From Spirochaetales bacterium (GTDB lineage: Bacteria > Spirochaetota > Spirochaetia > UBA9216): 64,000 bases of DNA. The stretch's first letter is position 1. Every line of letters starts with the position of its first letter. Shown piece by piece: positions 44,122-53,214 of this stretch. The notes beneath the pieces were generated by a model. It searched no databases and was not told the DNA's origin. It worked only from the letters and a program-made list of their open reading frames with translations. The stretch is taken from positions 1-64,000 of the forward strand of contig JAEKNX010000001.1 of the NCBI GenBank assembly GCA_016839055.1, in the 5' to 3' direction. The position numbers and the translations under genes are program-made.

Positions 44122-44553
44122 ATGGATTTTTCATCAACAATGTCCGTCCAAGATAAGGCGGTATCCCAGGCTCAGGTTAATAATCTTAACGCAGTGCTGA
44201 AGCAGGACGGAATCAAGCAGAGCGCTCTTGGGCAGGATGATTTCCTGAAGATTCTTATCACTCAGCTTTCCTATCAGGATCCTACAGCACCCATGCAAGA
44301 CAAGGAATTTGTCGCGCAGATGGCTCAGTTTTCGAGTCTGGAGCAAATGACGAAAATGGGTAGTGAATTTGCAAAGCTGTCAGGTACATTGAATATGAAT
44401 TCTGCGATAGGGCTGATAGGGAAGAATGTTACAATTTTTTCCGGTGAGAATACTGTCAACGGGCTGGTTGAAGAAGTTGCGGGAACTGAGAATCCTCAAG
44501 TTTTGGTAAATGGTAAATTTTATGATTTCGAAAATATACAGAGTGTAAGGTAA
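44122..44553 (+). CDS. flgD: FlgD, hook cap/scaffold
   Basis: A 143-residue FlgD that caps the growing hook. The N-terminal export and assembly part is conserved: LGQDDFLKILITQLSYQDPT, PMQDKEFVAQMAQFSSLEQM. It is short compared with enterobacterial FlgD, ending after a single beta region (IGKNVTIFSGENTVNGLVEE), which is common in spirochaetes. flgE follows after 15 bp. Confidence 0.93.
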   Translation: MDFSSTMSVQDKAVSQAQVNNLNAVLKQDGIKQSALGQDDFLKILITQLSYQDPTAPMQDKEFVAQMAQFSSLEQMTKMGSEFAKLSGTLNMNSAIGLIGKNVTIFSGENTVNGLVEEVAGTENPQVLVNGKFYDFENIQSVR

Positions 44554-44568
44554 GGGGGTAACAGCTTT

Positions 44569-45957
44569 ATGATGCGGTCACTATACGCCGGAGTATCCGG
44601 ACTTCAGAACCATCAGGTGAGAATGGACGTAATAGGAAATAATATTTCCAATATCAATACTATAGGTTTCAAGAAGGGGCGAGTTAATTTTCAGGATATG
44701 CTGTCTCAGTCTATGTCCGGAGCCTCTCGTCCCACCAATGAGCTCGGCGGTGTAAACCCCAAGCAGGTCGGACTCGGAATGAGCGTTGCTTCCATTGATA
44801 CGATTCACACCCAGGGTTCGATGCAATCTACCGGGGTCACAACCGACCTTGCGGTACAGGGAAACGGTTTCTTCGTAATGGCGGGCGGCGCCAAGCAGTA
44901 TTATACCCGTGCCGGAGCCTTCGGAGTTGATGAAGTCGGAACCCTTGTTAATCCGTCAAACGGAATGAGAGTTCAGGGATGGATGGCCGAGACTATAGAC
45001 GGGGAAGCCTACATCAATACAGCCTCTGATGTCGGTGATCTTGTGATTCCGGTAGGCGGAAAAGATCCTGCGGCGGCCACTACTCAGGTTGACCTTGCCT
45101 GTAACCTCGACAAGAGACTCGATTTAATCCCCGAAGGCGCGGCTGAGGGAACAATAAGAGAGAACACCTGGACGATAGATAAAGATATATATGATAACTT
45201 CGGAAATGTTCACAGGATGAGAGTCAGCTTCACGAAGCTTGAAGGAACCGAGAACAGCTGGCAGGCAACCGCTTCTATCGATCCCGGCAATGAGATAGCA
45301 ACGAACACGCTGGCGGAAGTAGGGGCTGAGAACAATGCGGACGGTACTTTCATAGTTAACTTCAATAACCTTGGCACCCTCCAGTCGGTAACCGACGCAC
45401 AGGGAGATGTTCTTGATCAGGGCGGCCTCCAGGTTCAGTTATCCTTCGATGTCGCAGGCGCAACTGCCGGTGAAGGCGGAGCCCCTGTAAGGCAGACTTT
45501 TAACCTGAACCTCGGTGAAGCCGGCAGTGTTGTGAATACAGTAACCCAGTTTGCAGAAACAAGTTCTACAAAGGCATTCAGGCAGAACGGCTACGGTATG
45601 GGATATCTTGAAAACTTCAAGATTGATCAGAGCGGCAAGATTACCGGCGTTTATTCCAACGGTACAAACCGTACTCTCGGTCAGCTTGCCTTGGCTACCT
45701 TTACAAATCAGAGTGGTCTAGAGAAAGCCGGAGAGTCAACCTTTGTTGTTACCAATAACTCGGGTGACCCCAATATCGGACCTACAGGCGTTGCAGGAAA
45801 AGGTAAAATTATCGCCGGAGCTCTTGAGATGAGTAATGTAGACCTCGCGGAACAGTTTACAGATATGATAGTGACCCAGAGAGGCTTTCAGGCTAACTCA
45901 AAGACGATTACAACCTCTGATGCAATGCTTCAGGAACTATTGAGTCTTAAGAGGTAA
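44569..45957 (+). CDS. flgE: FlgE, hook protein
   Basis: A 462-residue hook protein. N-terminal [20 protein letters not shown] plus [18 protein letters not shown] and C-terminal [20 protein letters not shown] are the hook signatures. K165 (in VGGKDPAA), C178 and N179 (in DLACNLDK) occupy exactly the positions, 13 residues apart, that form and support the lysinoalanine crosslink between hook subunits in Treponema denticola. The hook is therefore likely covalently crosslinked. An ATG doublet begins the gene; the first is used here. Confidence 0.96.
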   Translation: MMRSLYAGVSGLQNHQVRMDVIGNNISNINTIGFKKGRVNFQDMLSQSMSGASRPTNELGGVNPKQVGLGMSVASIDTIHTQGSMQSTGVTTDLAVQGNGFFVMAGGAKQYYTRAGAFGVDEVGTLVNPSNGMRVQGWMAETIDGEAYINTASDVGDLVIPVGGKDPAAATTQVDLACNLDKRLDLIPEGAAEGTIRENTWTIDKDIYDNFGNVHRMRVSFTKLEGTENSWQATASIDPGNEIATNTLAEVGAENNADGTFIVNFNNLGTLQSVTDAQGDVLDQGGLQVQLSFDVAGATAGEGGAPVRQTFNLNLGEAGSVVNTVTQFAETSSTKAFRQNGYGMGYLENFKIDQSGKITGVYSNGTNRTLGQLALATFTNQSGLEKAGESTFVVTNNSGDPNIGPTGVAGKGKIIAGALEMSNVDLAEQFTDMIVTQRGFQANSKTITTSDAMLQELLSLKR

Positions 45958-45999
45958 AACTTCTTTTTAAGATAAATCTTTTATGAGGAAAGTGTTTAA

Positions 46000-46197
46000 A
46001 TGATTGAAGTAACCAGACTAAATGGTGATGTTTACTATGTGAATCCGCACCAGATTGAATATATTACTGCATCGCCGGATGTAACAATGGTTATGCTTTC
46101 CGGAAAAAGACTGGTAGTCAAAGAGGACTACCAGTCTATATTTAATCGAATTGTTGAATATAGAAGCCTTATCGGGGCTTTTAAAAACGAGGAGTAA
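46000..46197 (+). CDS. flbD: FlbD family small protein
   Basis: A 65-residue FlbD-type protein: MIEVTRLNGDVYYVNPHQIE, MLSGKRLVVKEDYQSIFNRI. These small proteins lie between flgE and motA in spirochaetes and Firmicutes. Their role is not well defined. RBS gaggaaag precedes ATG. motA follows after 5 bp. Confidence 0.9.
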   Translation: MIEVTRLNGDVYYVNPHQIEYITASPDVTMVMLSGKRLVVKEDYQSIFNRIVEYRSLIGAFKNEE

Positions 46198-46202
46198 TTT
46201 TA

Positions 46203-46985
46203 ATGGATCTTGCCACATTAGGGGGCCTCGGGCTCGGACTGGGAATGATTATTTTTTCAATTCTTGGAACCGGAGTTTCAATGTCGAACTTCATCGATAT
46301 TGGTTCACTCGCAATGGTTTTCGGAGGTTCGCTGGCGGCAGTTATGGTTTCTAATCCTCTTCAAAGGATGATGAAACTCGGCAGCTATCTTAAGATTATC
46401 ATTAATGTAAATAATTTCGAGATTGAGAAAATAATTACAACCCTTGTTAGGTTTTCCGAGAAGGCAAGGCGTGACGGCCTTCTTGCTCTGGAAGATGATC
46501 TTGAAGAAGTTGAAGATGAATTCATGAAAAAAGGAATTCAGTTTGTAGTTGACGGTACTGACCCCGAGATTATCAGCACCATGCTCTACAGTGATCTTAA
46601 CCAGCAGCAGGAACGTCATGCCGACGGTATCAAGATATTTGAAGATTGGGGAACTCTTGCTCCGGCCTTCGGAATGATTGGAACGCTGGCGGGACTCATT
46701 GGTATGCTTGCTAATCTTGATGACCCCGATTCAATCGGTTCAGGTATGGCGCTCGCACTCATTACAACCATGTACGGTTCAATTTTTGCCAACCTGTTTT
46801 TTATACCGATAAAGAACAAGCTGATGGATAGAGACAAGGAAGAAACCCTCGTTAAGGAGATTCTTATCGAAGGAATTCTCTCTATTCAGTCTGGAGACAA
46901 CCCGCGTATTCTCGAGTCTAAACTTGTTTCATTTCTGCCTCCTGATAAACGTGAGGCAGTTCTTGCGGAAATCAGCGCAGAGTAA
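46203..46985 (+). CDS. motA: MotA, stator protein
   Basis: A 260-residue MotA with four membrane spans. Together with MotB it makes the ion-driven stator. Recognisable: LATLGGLGLGLGMIIFSILG, FGGSLAAVMVSNPL, the cytoplasmic loop, and the third-to-fourth span APAFGMIGTLAGLIGMLANL and GSGMALALITTMYGSIFANL. Normal length. It overlaps nothing; motB starts 12 bp later with ggagg upstream. Confidence 0.96.
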   Translation: MDLATLGGLGLGLGMIIFSILGTGVSMSNFIDIGSLAMVFGGSLAAVMVSNPLQRMMKLGSYLKIIINVNNFEIEKIITTLVRFSEKARRDGLLALEDDLEEVEDEFMKKGIQFVVDGTDPEIISTMLYSDLNQQQERHADGIKIFEDWGTLAPAFGMIGTLAGLIGMLANLDDPDSIGSGMALALITTMYGSIFANLFFIPIKNKLMDRDKEETLVKEILIEGILSIQSGDNPRILESKLVSFLPPDKREAVLAEISAE

Positions 46986-46997
46986 TGGAGGATAGAA

Positions 46998-47726
46998 ATG
47001 GCACGACCGCCTAAAAAAGTAAAATGTCCTTCAGCTGGAGCCCCGGAATGGATGAATACCTATGGCGACATGGTGACACTTCTTCTGTGCTTCTTTGTTA
47101 TGCTCTTTACTACTGCAACTGTTGACGGTCATGAGATGAAGCTGGTTATAGCGGCATTCAGCGGACTCGGGCTTCTTGAGGGTGGGAACACTCTGGAAGC
47201 CGGTCATCTGGCCGAACTGGGAAACACGATTGAATCACTTCCGTCAATGCAGGCTGGAAGGGCGCTGGACCAGGCCAGGAAGAAGGCAGTAAGTCAGTTT
47301 CAATCAGAAATAAAGTCTAACAAGGTTCGGGTGACAATTGATGAACGAGGGCTTATAATCAGCCTGGCCGCGGATTCGTTTTTCAGGCCTGCTTCCTCTG
47401 AGGTTGATATCGAGGCTGCCAGGGAAACGCTGCAGAAGGCCTCGAGCCTTGTGAATTCTCTCGGGGACAACAGGAAGTTCAGGATAGAGGGTCATACCGA
47501 CTCGCTGCCCACCGACCCTGAGGGACCATGGGAGACAAACTGGGAGCTTTCAGCCGAGCGTTCGGCAAACGTTCTTCACTATATGGTCGATTTCGGTGTT
47601 GATGAAGACCAGTTTCAGATAGCAGGGTGTGCTGATACCCGGCCGCTCGCGGATAATTCAACTGCTGAAGGTCGGGCTTATAACAGAAGAGTTGATATAG
47701 TTATACTTGCCGAGGGGCAGTATTAG
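46998..47726 (+). CDS. motB: MotB, stator protein
   Basis: A 242-residue MotB. The ion-binding aspartate is D24 in WMNTYGDMVTLLLCFFVMLF, inside the single membrane span. The C-terminal OmpA-like peptidoglycan-binding domain has FRIEGHTDSLPTDPEGPWET, NWELSAERSANVLHYMV and EGRAYNRRVDIVI. It anchors MotA to the wall. A 106-bp gap with a weak inverted repeat (tccctg/caggga) separates it from fliL. Confidence 0.96.
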   Translation: MARPPKKVKCPSAGAPEWMNTYGDMVTLLLCFFVMLFTTATVDGHEMKLVIAAFSGLGLLEGGNTLEAGHLAELGNTIESLPSMQAGRALDQARKKAVSQFQSEIKSNKVRVTIDERGLIISLAADSFFRPASSEVDIEAARETLQKASSLVNSLGDNRKFRIEGHTDSLPTDPEGPWETNWELSAERSANVLHYMVDFGVDEDQFQIAGCADTRPLADNSTAEGRAYNRRVDIVILAEGQY

Positions 47727-47832
47727 GGTGTTCACGGCAGATTTTTTCTGTTAGAATTTCCCTGTAAAACAGCAATTTTAATAATCAGGGATTCTTGAAA
47801 CTTTGATTTTTAAATAGGCTTAGGAGAATGGT

Positions 47833-48378
47833 ATGGGTGATGACGATATTTATGCTGAAGAAGATGTAGCCGGCGGCGAACTTGAAGTAGGTGAAAAATC
47901 GAGCGCGATAAAGGAACTGCTTCCTAAGCTGCTCAAATGGGTTGCAATTGTTATAGTAGCAGTTATTTTTATCGTTACTATAGTATTCTTTACCATGAAG
48001 ATAATGACAAGAGGTACGACAAATCAGTCTTATGCTGTGCAGTCACCGGAGTACGCAACCGAGCCGGACGTAATGTCATGGTACGGTCTCGATGAGATTA
48101 GGACGAGAACGGCGGATAAAGATCCCGCGACTGTTATTATCAAGGCTAAACTTGGGTATGAATGGGAAAATGCTGATATACAAACCGATCTGATTCAGCG
48201 TTCCGAAATTATCTATGACGCAATGCGTCAGTATCTGAGTTCGAAGACTGCAGCTGAGCTGACACCTCAGACCGAAATGCAGATTAAGCAGGAGATGAAA
48301 GAAAAAATCAATCGGCTGATTTCAGCGGGTAAGATTCAGGAAATTGTATTCATGCAGTACAATATTTTCCAGTATTAG
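47833..48378 (+). CDS. fliL: FliL, basal body-associated protein
   Basis: A 181-residue FliL, which surrounds and stabilises the stators. An acidic cytoplasmic N-terminus leads to a membrane span (WVAIVIVAVIFIVTIVFFTM) and a periplasmic stomatin-like domain (KLGYEWENADIQTDLIQRSE, IRDAM-like IYDAMRQYL, and FMQYNIFQY at the end). ATG has aggagaat upstream. Confidence 0.93.
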   Translation: MGDDDIYAEEDVAGGELEVGEKSSAIKELLPKLLKWVAIVIVAVIFIVTIVFFTMKIMTRGTTNQSYAVQSPEYATEPDVMSWYGLDEIRTRTADKDPATVIIKAKLGYEWENADIQTDLIQRSEIIYDAMRQYLSSKTAAELTPQTEMQIKQEMKEKINRLISAGKIQEIVFMQYNIFQY

Positions 48379-48393
48379 GGCCAGGCGGGGTAG

Positions 48394-49419
48394 ATGAACG
48401 AAGTTTTATCGCAGGACGAAATAGATCAGTTATTGACAGCTATTTCAACCGGAGACATTGAGACTGAAGAAGTAACTCAGGCGGCGGATCAGCGCAAGAT
48501 AAAGATCTATGATTTCAAGCGTCCCGATAAATTTTCGAAGGACCAGATCAGGACCGTTTCTATTATGCATGAAACCTTTGCGAGGCTCACGACAACAGCC
48601 TTGTCGGCACAGCTTCGGAGCCTCGTTCACGTACATGTCGCGTCGGTTGATCAGCTGACCTATGAAGAGTTCATAAGGTCCATTCCTAATCCGACTACAC
48701 TAGGAATAATTAATATGGATCCTCTGAAAGGTTCGGCTGTACTCGAAATTGATCCTGCTATAACATATTCAATAATTGACAGACAGTTCGGCGGTCAGGG
48801 CGAGGGCAGCAAGATTTCACGTGATCTTTCCGATATTGAACAGGCGGTTATGGAAGGAATCATAGTAAGGATTCTTGGAAACCTGCGGGAAGCCTGGAGT
48901 CAGGTGATAGACCTTCGGCCCAGGCTCGGCCAGATAGAGACCAATCCTCAGTTCGCGCAAATAGTCCCACCTACCGAGATGGTTATTCTTGTTACCCTTG
49001 AAACGAAGGTCGGCGAGGTAGAGGGAATGATGAACTTCTGTATTCCTTATTTGACAATCGAGCCTATTATTTCGAAACTTTCGGCACAGTATATGTATTC
49101 ATCCGTTCGGAGCGGAGCGACTACCGAGAACCTGAATATCCTGAAAGACAGGCTCGCCACTATATCCATTCCGATAATGGCGCAGATTGGAGTAATGGAG
49201 CTTTCGATGAGAGAGGTTCTTTCATTAAGACCAGGCGATCTTATTCGACTGCCGGATACCAGGATTACCGATGAGATGATTCTGAAAGTAGGTAATAAGG
49301 AAAAGTTTTTATGCCGTCCCGGTGTTGTCGGAAAAAAAGTATCAGTTCAGATAACTAAGAAGCTGGAAGACATAGTAAAGGATGAGTTCGAAGAACTCAT
49401 CGCTGAAGGAGAGGAATAG
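48394..49419 (+). CDS. fliM: FliM, motor switch protein
   Basis: A 341-residue FliM. The N-terminal VLSQDEIDQLLTAI is the CheY-P-binding segment. The CheC-like middle domain includes MHETFARLTTTALSAQLRS and FGGQGEGSKISRDLSDIEQA. The C-terminal SpoA domain covers LRPGDLIRLPDTRITDEMIL. It ends 1 bp before the fliY start codon. Confidence 0.96.
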   Translation: MNEVLSQDEIDQLLTAISTGDIETEEVTQAADQRKIKIYDFKRPDKFSKDQIRTVSIMHETFARLTTTALSAQLRSLVHVHVASVDQLTYEEFIRSIPNPTTLGIINMDPLKGSAVLEIDPAITYSIIDRQFGGQGEGSKISRDLSDIEQAVMEGIIVRILGNLREAWSQVIDLRPRLGQIETNPQFAQIVPPTEMVILVTLETKVGEVEGMMNFCIPYLTIEPIISKLSAQYMYSSVRSGATTENLNILKDRLATISIPIMAQIGVMELSMREVLSLRPGDLIRLPDTRITDEMILKVGNKEKFLCRPGVVGKKVSVQITKKLEDIVKDEFEELIAEGEE

Positions 49420-49420
49420 C

Positions 49421-50611
49421 ATGAGCGACGGATCACTGTCTCAAGATGAAATAGATGCTTTGCTGCAGGGCGGAGATATGAACATGGGCGCTCCATCGGG
49501 CGGAGGCGCAGACGGCCTGAGTAAACAGGAAATTGCTGATTTTACAGCAATAATAAATGAGCTTCTGCCGTCACAGGCTCAGAATCTTTCCAACATGGTC
49601 GGCGATACTGTTGAGATGAGCTCTCCGGTTGTTTCTGTTGTTGGACGAGATGAACTTGTCTCGGGCCTGGCGGATGAGATTGTTGAAGTCCGCTTGAACT
49701 TTCAGGATGATATCAGCGGAAATCATTCCTATCTGATAGGGCCCGACGTTGCGCTCACCATTGCCGGCCTTATGATGGGCCAGCAGGAAGTTGAACTGAA
49801 TGAGGCAGCATTATCTGCTATCGAAGAAGCCGCGAATACCCTCGCGGGCTCGGCTGCTACAACCTTCGGGGAGAAGAGCGGGAAATCCGTAATGACATCT
49901 CCGGGGGAAACAAAGAAGACCCCTTCCGGATTGATAAGTTTTCCTGAAGACCCAATAGTCAAATTGAGTTATCAGACGAAGATTGACGGGAAGGAACCGG
50001 CGGAATTTATTGAAATTTTCGCGGTCAATCTGGTAAAGGACATACTGGGGGGTGATGAGCTATCGGAACTCGGCAGCTTTGATAATATGGCAGGACTAGA
50101 TTCCGGCAACATGGGCCAGAACAGCGGTATGGGCCAGAACAGCGGTATGGGCCAGATGGGCGGTATGGGCCAGATGGGCGGTATGGGCCAGATGGGCGGC
50201 ATGGGCCAGATGGGCGGCATGGGCCAGATGGGCGGCATGGGCCAGATGGGCGGCATGGGCCAGATGGGCGGGTACGGTTCAGGTCAGCAGACGCCGAATG
50301 TTCAGTCTCTTCAATTTCCGAATTTAAATCCGCAGGCCGTTTCCGGAGAACAGGGCAATATCGGGCTTCTTATGGACGTCTACATGGAGATGACCGTTGA
50401 GCTCGGACGAACCAAGAAGCTGATAAAGGAAATTCTAGGAATGGGCGAGGGCACGATAATTGAGCTGGATAAACTGGCCGGTGAACCGGTGGATATACTC
50501 GTTAATCATAAACTAATTGCAAAGGGTGAGGTTGTGGTCATTGATGAAAATTTCGGTGTACGAGTTACTGAAATTGTTTCACCTATAGATCGCGTAGACA
50601 GTCTCGGATAG
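49421..50611 (+). CDS. fliY: FliY (FliN-type switch protein) with a Met-Gly-rich linker
   Basis: About 396 residues from ATG 49421 (gaggaat upstream); an in-frame start at 49382 lies inside fliM. N-terminal LSQDEIDALLQGG parallels FliM. A CheC-like domain follows, then a linker of nine near-identical hexapeptides (MGQ-NSG or MGQ-MGG; DNA 50111-50272), then the C-terminal FliN/SpoA domain (GLLMDVYMEMTVELGRTKKL, IIELDKLAGEPVDILVNHKL). It is part of the C-ring. Confidence 0.93.
   Translation: MSDGSLSQDEIDALLQGGDMNMGAPSGGGADGLSKQEIADFTAIINELLPSQAQNLSNMVGDTVEMSSPVVSVVGRDELVSGLADEIVEVRLNFQDDISGNHSYLIGPDVALTIAGLMMGQQEVELNEAALSAIEEAANTLAGSAATTFGEKSGKSVMTSPGETKKTPSGLISFPEDPIVKLSYQTKIDGKEPAEFIEIFAVNLVKDILGGDELSELGSFDNMAGLDSGNMGQNSGMGQNSGMGQMGGMGQMGGMGQMGGMGQMGGMGQMGGMGQMGGMGQMGGYGSGQQTPNVQSLQFPNLNPQAVSGEQGNIGLLMDVYMEMTVELGRTKKLIKEILGMGEGTIIELDKLAGEPVDILVNHKLIAKGEVVVIDENFGVRVTEIVSPIDRVDSLG
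50111..50272 (+). repeat. Nine 18-bp tandem repeats inside fliY
   Basis: Nine consecutive 18-bp units: two atgggccagaacagcggt, then seven atgggccagatgggcggt/c/g. Each encodes six residues, so copy-number change would lengthen or shorten the linker between the FliY domains without shifting the frame. The units are nearly identical at the DNA level, including third codon positions. Confidence 0.95.
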
Positions 50612-50615
50612 CCAT

Positions 50616-50635
50616 CGGCCGGTAAATCCCGGCCG
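50616..50635. terminator. GC-rich hairpin between fliY and fliO
   Basis: A perfect 7-bp stem (cggccgg/ccggccg) with a 6-nt loop, 5 bp after fliY and 25 bp before the fliO start. A short T run (ctcttttg) follows only after about 10 bases, so it may be an attenuator or mRNA processing site rather than a full terminator, given that the operon clearly continues. Confidence 0.45.
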
Positions 50636-50660
50636 TGCGCGCTCTTTTGGGGAGGGGAAG

Positions 50661-51287
50661 ATGAAGAAAATTATACTCATATTGCTGATACTCTCTGTGT
50701 CGGCAATTTTTTCTGCATACAGTCAGGATGAGGGTGAGGCCGCCGCCGAAACGACTTCAGTCGAAACGACTACAGTCGTCCCGGACTTCAATGATGAAAC
50801 AACAATTATTCTAGATAATAACGTCGTCAGAGAGCCGGCAGCCGGCAGCGGAAACTTCTTTTCAGCAGGCGATATAATAAAAGTCATTTTGATTCTTGTC
50901 GCGGTGATTCTTGTCATTTACGCAATTTTCTACGGCCTGAAGAAGGCCGGCGGAGGGAAATTTCATGATGACGAGATTATTCGGCTTGTCGGTTCGAGGA
51001 GTCTCAGTCAGAACGGAGCCGTTCACCTGATAGAAGTTGGAGCCAAATACTACTTGATAGGAAGTGCCGACGGGTCGGTAACCCATCTCGCGGATGTAGA
51101 TGACAAAGAGTCTGTCGATGAAATAATGCTGAAACGGCCGACAGTCGGACAGGGCCCAAAGAGTTTTAGCGATATTTTTAGCTCCATGTTCGGAAGAAAC
51201 GAACATAAACAAGGTGATTTAAGCGGAAAAATCGCAAATAATAATAAATTAGTAAAGGATCAGATAGAAAGATTAAAAAAAATGTAG
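50661..51287 (+). CDS. fliO: FliO/FliZ, export gate assembly protein
   Basis: A 208-residue protein in the fliO position. A cleavable-looking signal peptide (KIILILLILSVSAIFSAYS) is followed by a Thr/Glu-rich stretch, a membrane span (IIKVILILVAVILVIYAIFY) and the cytoplasmic FliO domain (IIRLVGSRSLSQNGAVHLIE, YYLIGSADGSVTHLADV). FliO helps assemble FliP. ggggagggg precedes ATG. Confidence 0.9.
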   Translation: MKKIILILLILSVSAIFSAYSQDEGEAAAETTSVETTTVVPDFNDETTIILDNNVVREPAAGSGNFFSAGDIIKVILILVAVILVIYAIFYGLKKAGGGKFHDDEIIRLVGSRSLSQNGAVHLIEVGAKYYLIGSADGSVTHLADVDDKESVDEIMLKRPTVGQGPKSFSDIFSSMFGRNEHKQGDLSGKIANNNKLVKDQIERLKKM

Positions 51288-51339
51288 CAAAAATATGCAA
51301 AAATGTGATAGAATTTGGCTATCATTTTCTGGGGGGGGA

Positions 51340-52128
51340 ATGAGAAAGTTATTAATTGTTCTGTGTCTTTCGACACTGTTTCTGGTGATCATGCCGGGAC
51401 AGCTTTTTTCACAGGAGGCTGTAGATCCCGACGCAGGCGCTGGATTAAATATTCCATTTGTAGATCTCACAATTACTCAACCGGAGAATAACCAGGAAGT
51501 TGCTTTATCGATCCAGCTTCTGCTTCTTCTCGCGGTAATAACTTTAGCGCCGTCAATAATTATACTGACTACCAGCTTTCTGCGTATTTCAATTATCTTT
51601 GATTTTATACGAAGATCGTTGTCGCTACAGCAGGTTCCACCAAATACCGTGTTGAACGGAATAGCGCTTTTTCTTACCCTGTTTATCATGTGGCCGACCT
51701 TTACGACAATCTATGAAAATGGATTCAAGCCCTTCTCGGAAGGAGAGATAGGAGTAGAGGAGATGTATAGTGAGACTGAAAAGCCCCTCAGGCTTTTCAT
51801 GTACAAGCAGATGGACGGTAATTACGAGAATATTCAGCTTTTTATGAAGATGGCGGAGATGGGAAAACCGAAGACGGCGGCAGACGTTCCCACTTATATC
51901 CTGATTCCGGCCTTCATTCTCAATGAACTGACAATTGCGTTTAAGATAGGAATTCTGCTTTTTATTCCTTTTATAATTATTGACATGATAGTGGCTTCTA
52001 CACTTATGTCGATGGGTATGATCATGCTTCCCCCCGCGATGATCTCTCTGCCCTTTAAACTTATTTTATTCGTGCTTGTAGACGGATGGAGCATGATAAC
52101 TCAGCAGGTTGTGCTGAGTTTTATGTGA
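51340..52128 (+). CDS. fliP: FliP, export gate protein
   Basis: About 262 residues from ATG 51340. A signal peptide (LLIVLCLSTLFLVIMPGQLF) precedes the polytopic gate core: VITLAPSIIILTTSFLRISI, QVPPNTVLNGIALFLTLF, LIPAFILNELTIAFKIG, MSMGMIMLPPAMISLPFKL. FliP forms the export pore with FliQ and FliR. The ribosome site is a run of eight G (51331-51338), which might slip in length and change spacing to the start codon. Confidence 0.95.
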   Translation: MRKLLIVLCLSTLFLVIMPGQLFSQEAVDPDAGAGLNIPFVDLTITQPENNQEVALSIQLLLLLAVITLAPSIIILTTSFLRISIIFDFIRRSLSLQQVPPNTVLNGIALFLTLFIMWPTFTTIYENGFKPFSEGEIGVEEMYSETEKPLRLFMYKQMDGNYENIQLFMKMAEMGKPKTAADVPTYILIPAFILNELTIAFKIGILLFIPFIIIDMIVASTLMSMGMIMLPPAMISLPFKLILFVLVDGWSMITQQVVLSFM

Positions 52129-52140
52129 TGGAGGTAGATT

Positions 52141-52404
52141 ATGACCCTAGGTTTTATTCTTGAGATTATCAGAACGGCTGTTTTTCTGGTATTGACTCTT
52201 GCCGCGCCGATTTTATTTTCCGGGCTGATTGTAGGCCTCTTGGTCTCTATTTTTCAGGCCACAACCTCGATTCAGGAACAGACGCTTACATTTGTACCCA
52301 AGATTGCGGCTATTTTGCTGGTACTGGTTTTTACATCGGAGTGGATGTTTACTTCACTGCGTGATTACACAATTGAATTATTCAGTATGATCCCTAATAT
52401 TTAG
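52141..52404 (+). CDS. fliQ: FliQ, export gate protein
   Basis: An 87-residue protein with two membrane spans, the small gate subunit of the flagellar export apparatus. AAPILFSGLIVGLLVSIFQA with TTSIQEQTLTFVPKIAAILL is the family signature. It lies between fliP and fliR, with ggaggtag before ATG. Confidence 0.96.
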   Translation: MTLGFILEIIRTAVFLVLTLAAPILFSGLIVGLLVSIFQATTSIQEQTLTFVPKIAAILLVLVFTSEWMFTSLRDYTIELFSMIPNI

Positions 52405-52419
52405 GGTTAAGGACAGTAG

Positions 52420-53214
52420 ATGACATTAGATTACCTGGTTGGTGAAGCACAGATATTTCTCCTTATTCTTGCCAGGTTACTTGTGTTCGTTGAAATTGCC
52501 CCCTTGCTAAATTCAAGCGCAATTCCCCAAATCGGAAAGGTCGGGCTGGCTTTTTTTGCGTCGACCGCCGTTCTGCCCTGGGTTGTTAGAAGCGGAGTAT
52601 ATTCCATTCCGGAGATCGGGCTTGGGTATGTTTTTATGCTCATTGGAGAAGTGTTGATCGGAATAATTATGGCCTTCTTTATTGTTATCATTATGGCTGT
52701 CTTTCAGTTGGCTGGACAGTTTTTCTCAACCCAGATGGGTTTCGCCTCTTCCCAGGTTTTTGATCCGTTAGCGCAGATTCAGATTCCCCTGATGGGGCAG
52801 TTCATGAGTCTTATCGCCACGATGATTTTCCTGACTGTAGGCGGCTTTCAGCGCCTGTTTCTCGGCGGAATCTACAGGAGTTTTCAGGCTGTAACTATAA
52901 GTTCGCTGCTTTTAAATAAGGACAATGTCATAAAGATGCTCCTTTCGAGCATGACAGGGCTCTTCGGTCAGGCGCTGGTAATTGCGCTACCGATCATGGG
53001 CGTTCTTCTTCTGATGCAGATAACGATGGGCCTTCTGGCCAAGGCTGCGCCCCAGATGAACCTTCTTATGCTCTCGTTTCCGCTGAACATCCTCACTGCC
53101 TTCCTGCTGCTTTACGCGCTGATGCCGCTGATGATGGAATCATTTGAAAAGATAATTGATGCGGGATTTATCGGGCTGAATGAACTGGTAAAAGCAATGG
53201 CGAGGCGGATCTGA
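52420..53214 (+). CDS. fliR: FliR, export gate protein
   Basis: A 264-residue polytopic gate subunit. Conserved: FLLILARLLVFVEIAPLLNS, IPQIGKVGLAFFASTAVLPW, GQFFSTQMGFASSQVFDPLA, and MGLLAKAAPQMNLLMLSFPL near the C-terminus. Its stop overlaps the flhB ATG. Confidence 0.96.
   Translation: MTLDYLVGEAQIFLLILARLLVFVEIAPLLNSSAIPQIGKVGLAFFASTAVLPWVVRSGVYSIPEIGLGYVFMLIGEVLIGIIMAFFIVIIMAVFQLAGQFFSTQMGFASSQVFDPLAQIQIPLMGQFMSLIATMIFLTVGGFQRLFLGGIYRSFQAVTISSLLLNKDNVIKMLLSSMTGLFGQALVIALPIMGVLLLMQITMGLLAKAAPQMNLLMLSFPLNILTAFLLLYALMPLMMESFEKIIDAGFIGLNELVKAMARRI

Noticed and set aside
47760-47805. Possible double hairpin between motB and fliL
   Set aside because: Only one 6-bp stem with a bulge and a long loop is present; it does not share the triloop and 4-nt linker layout.
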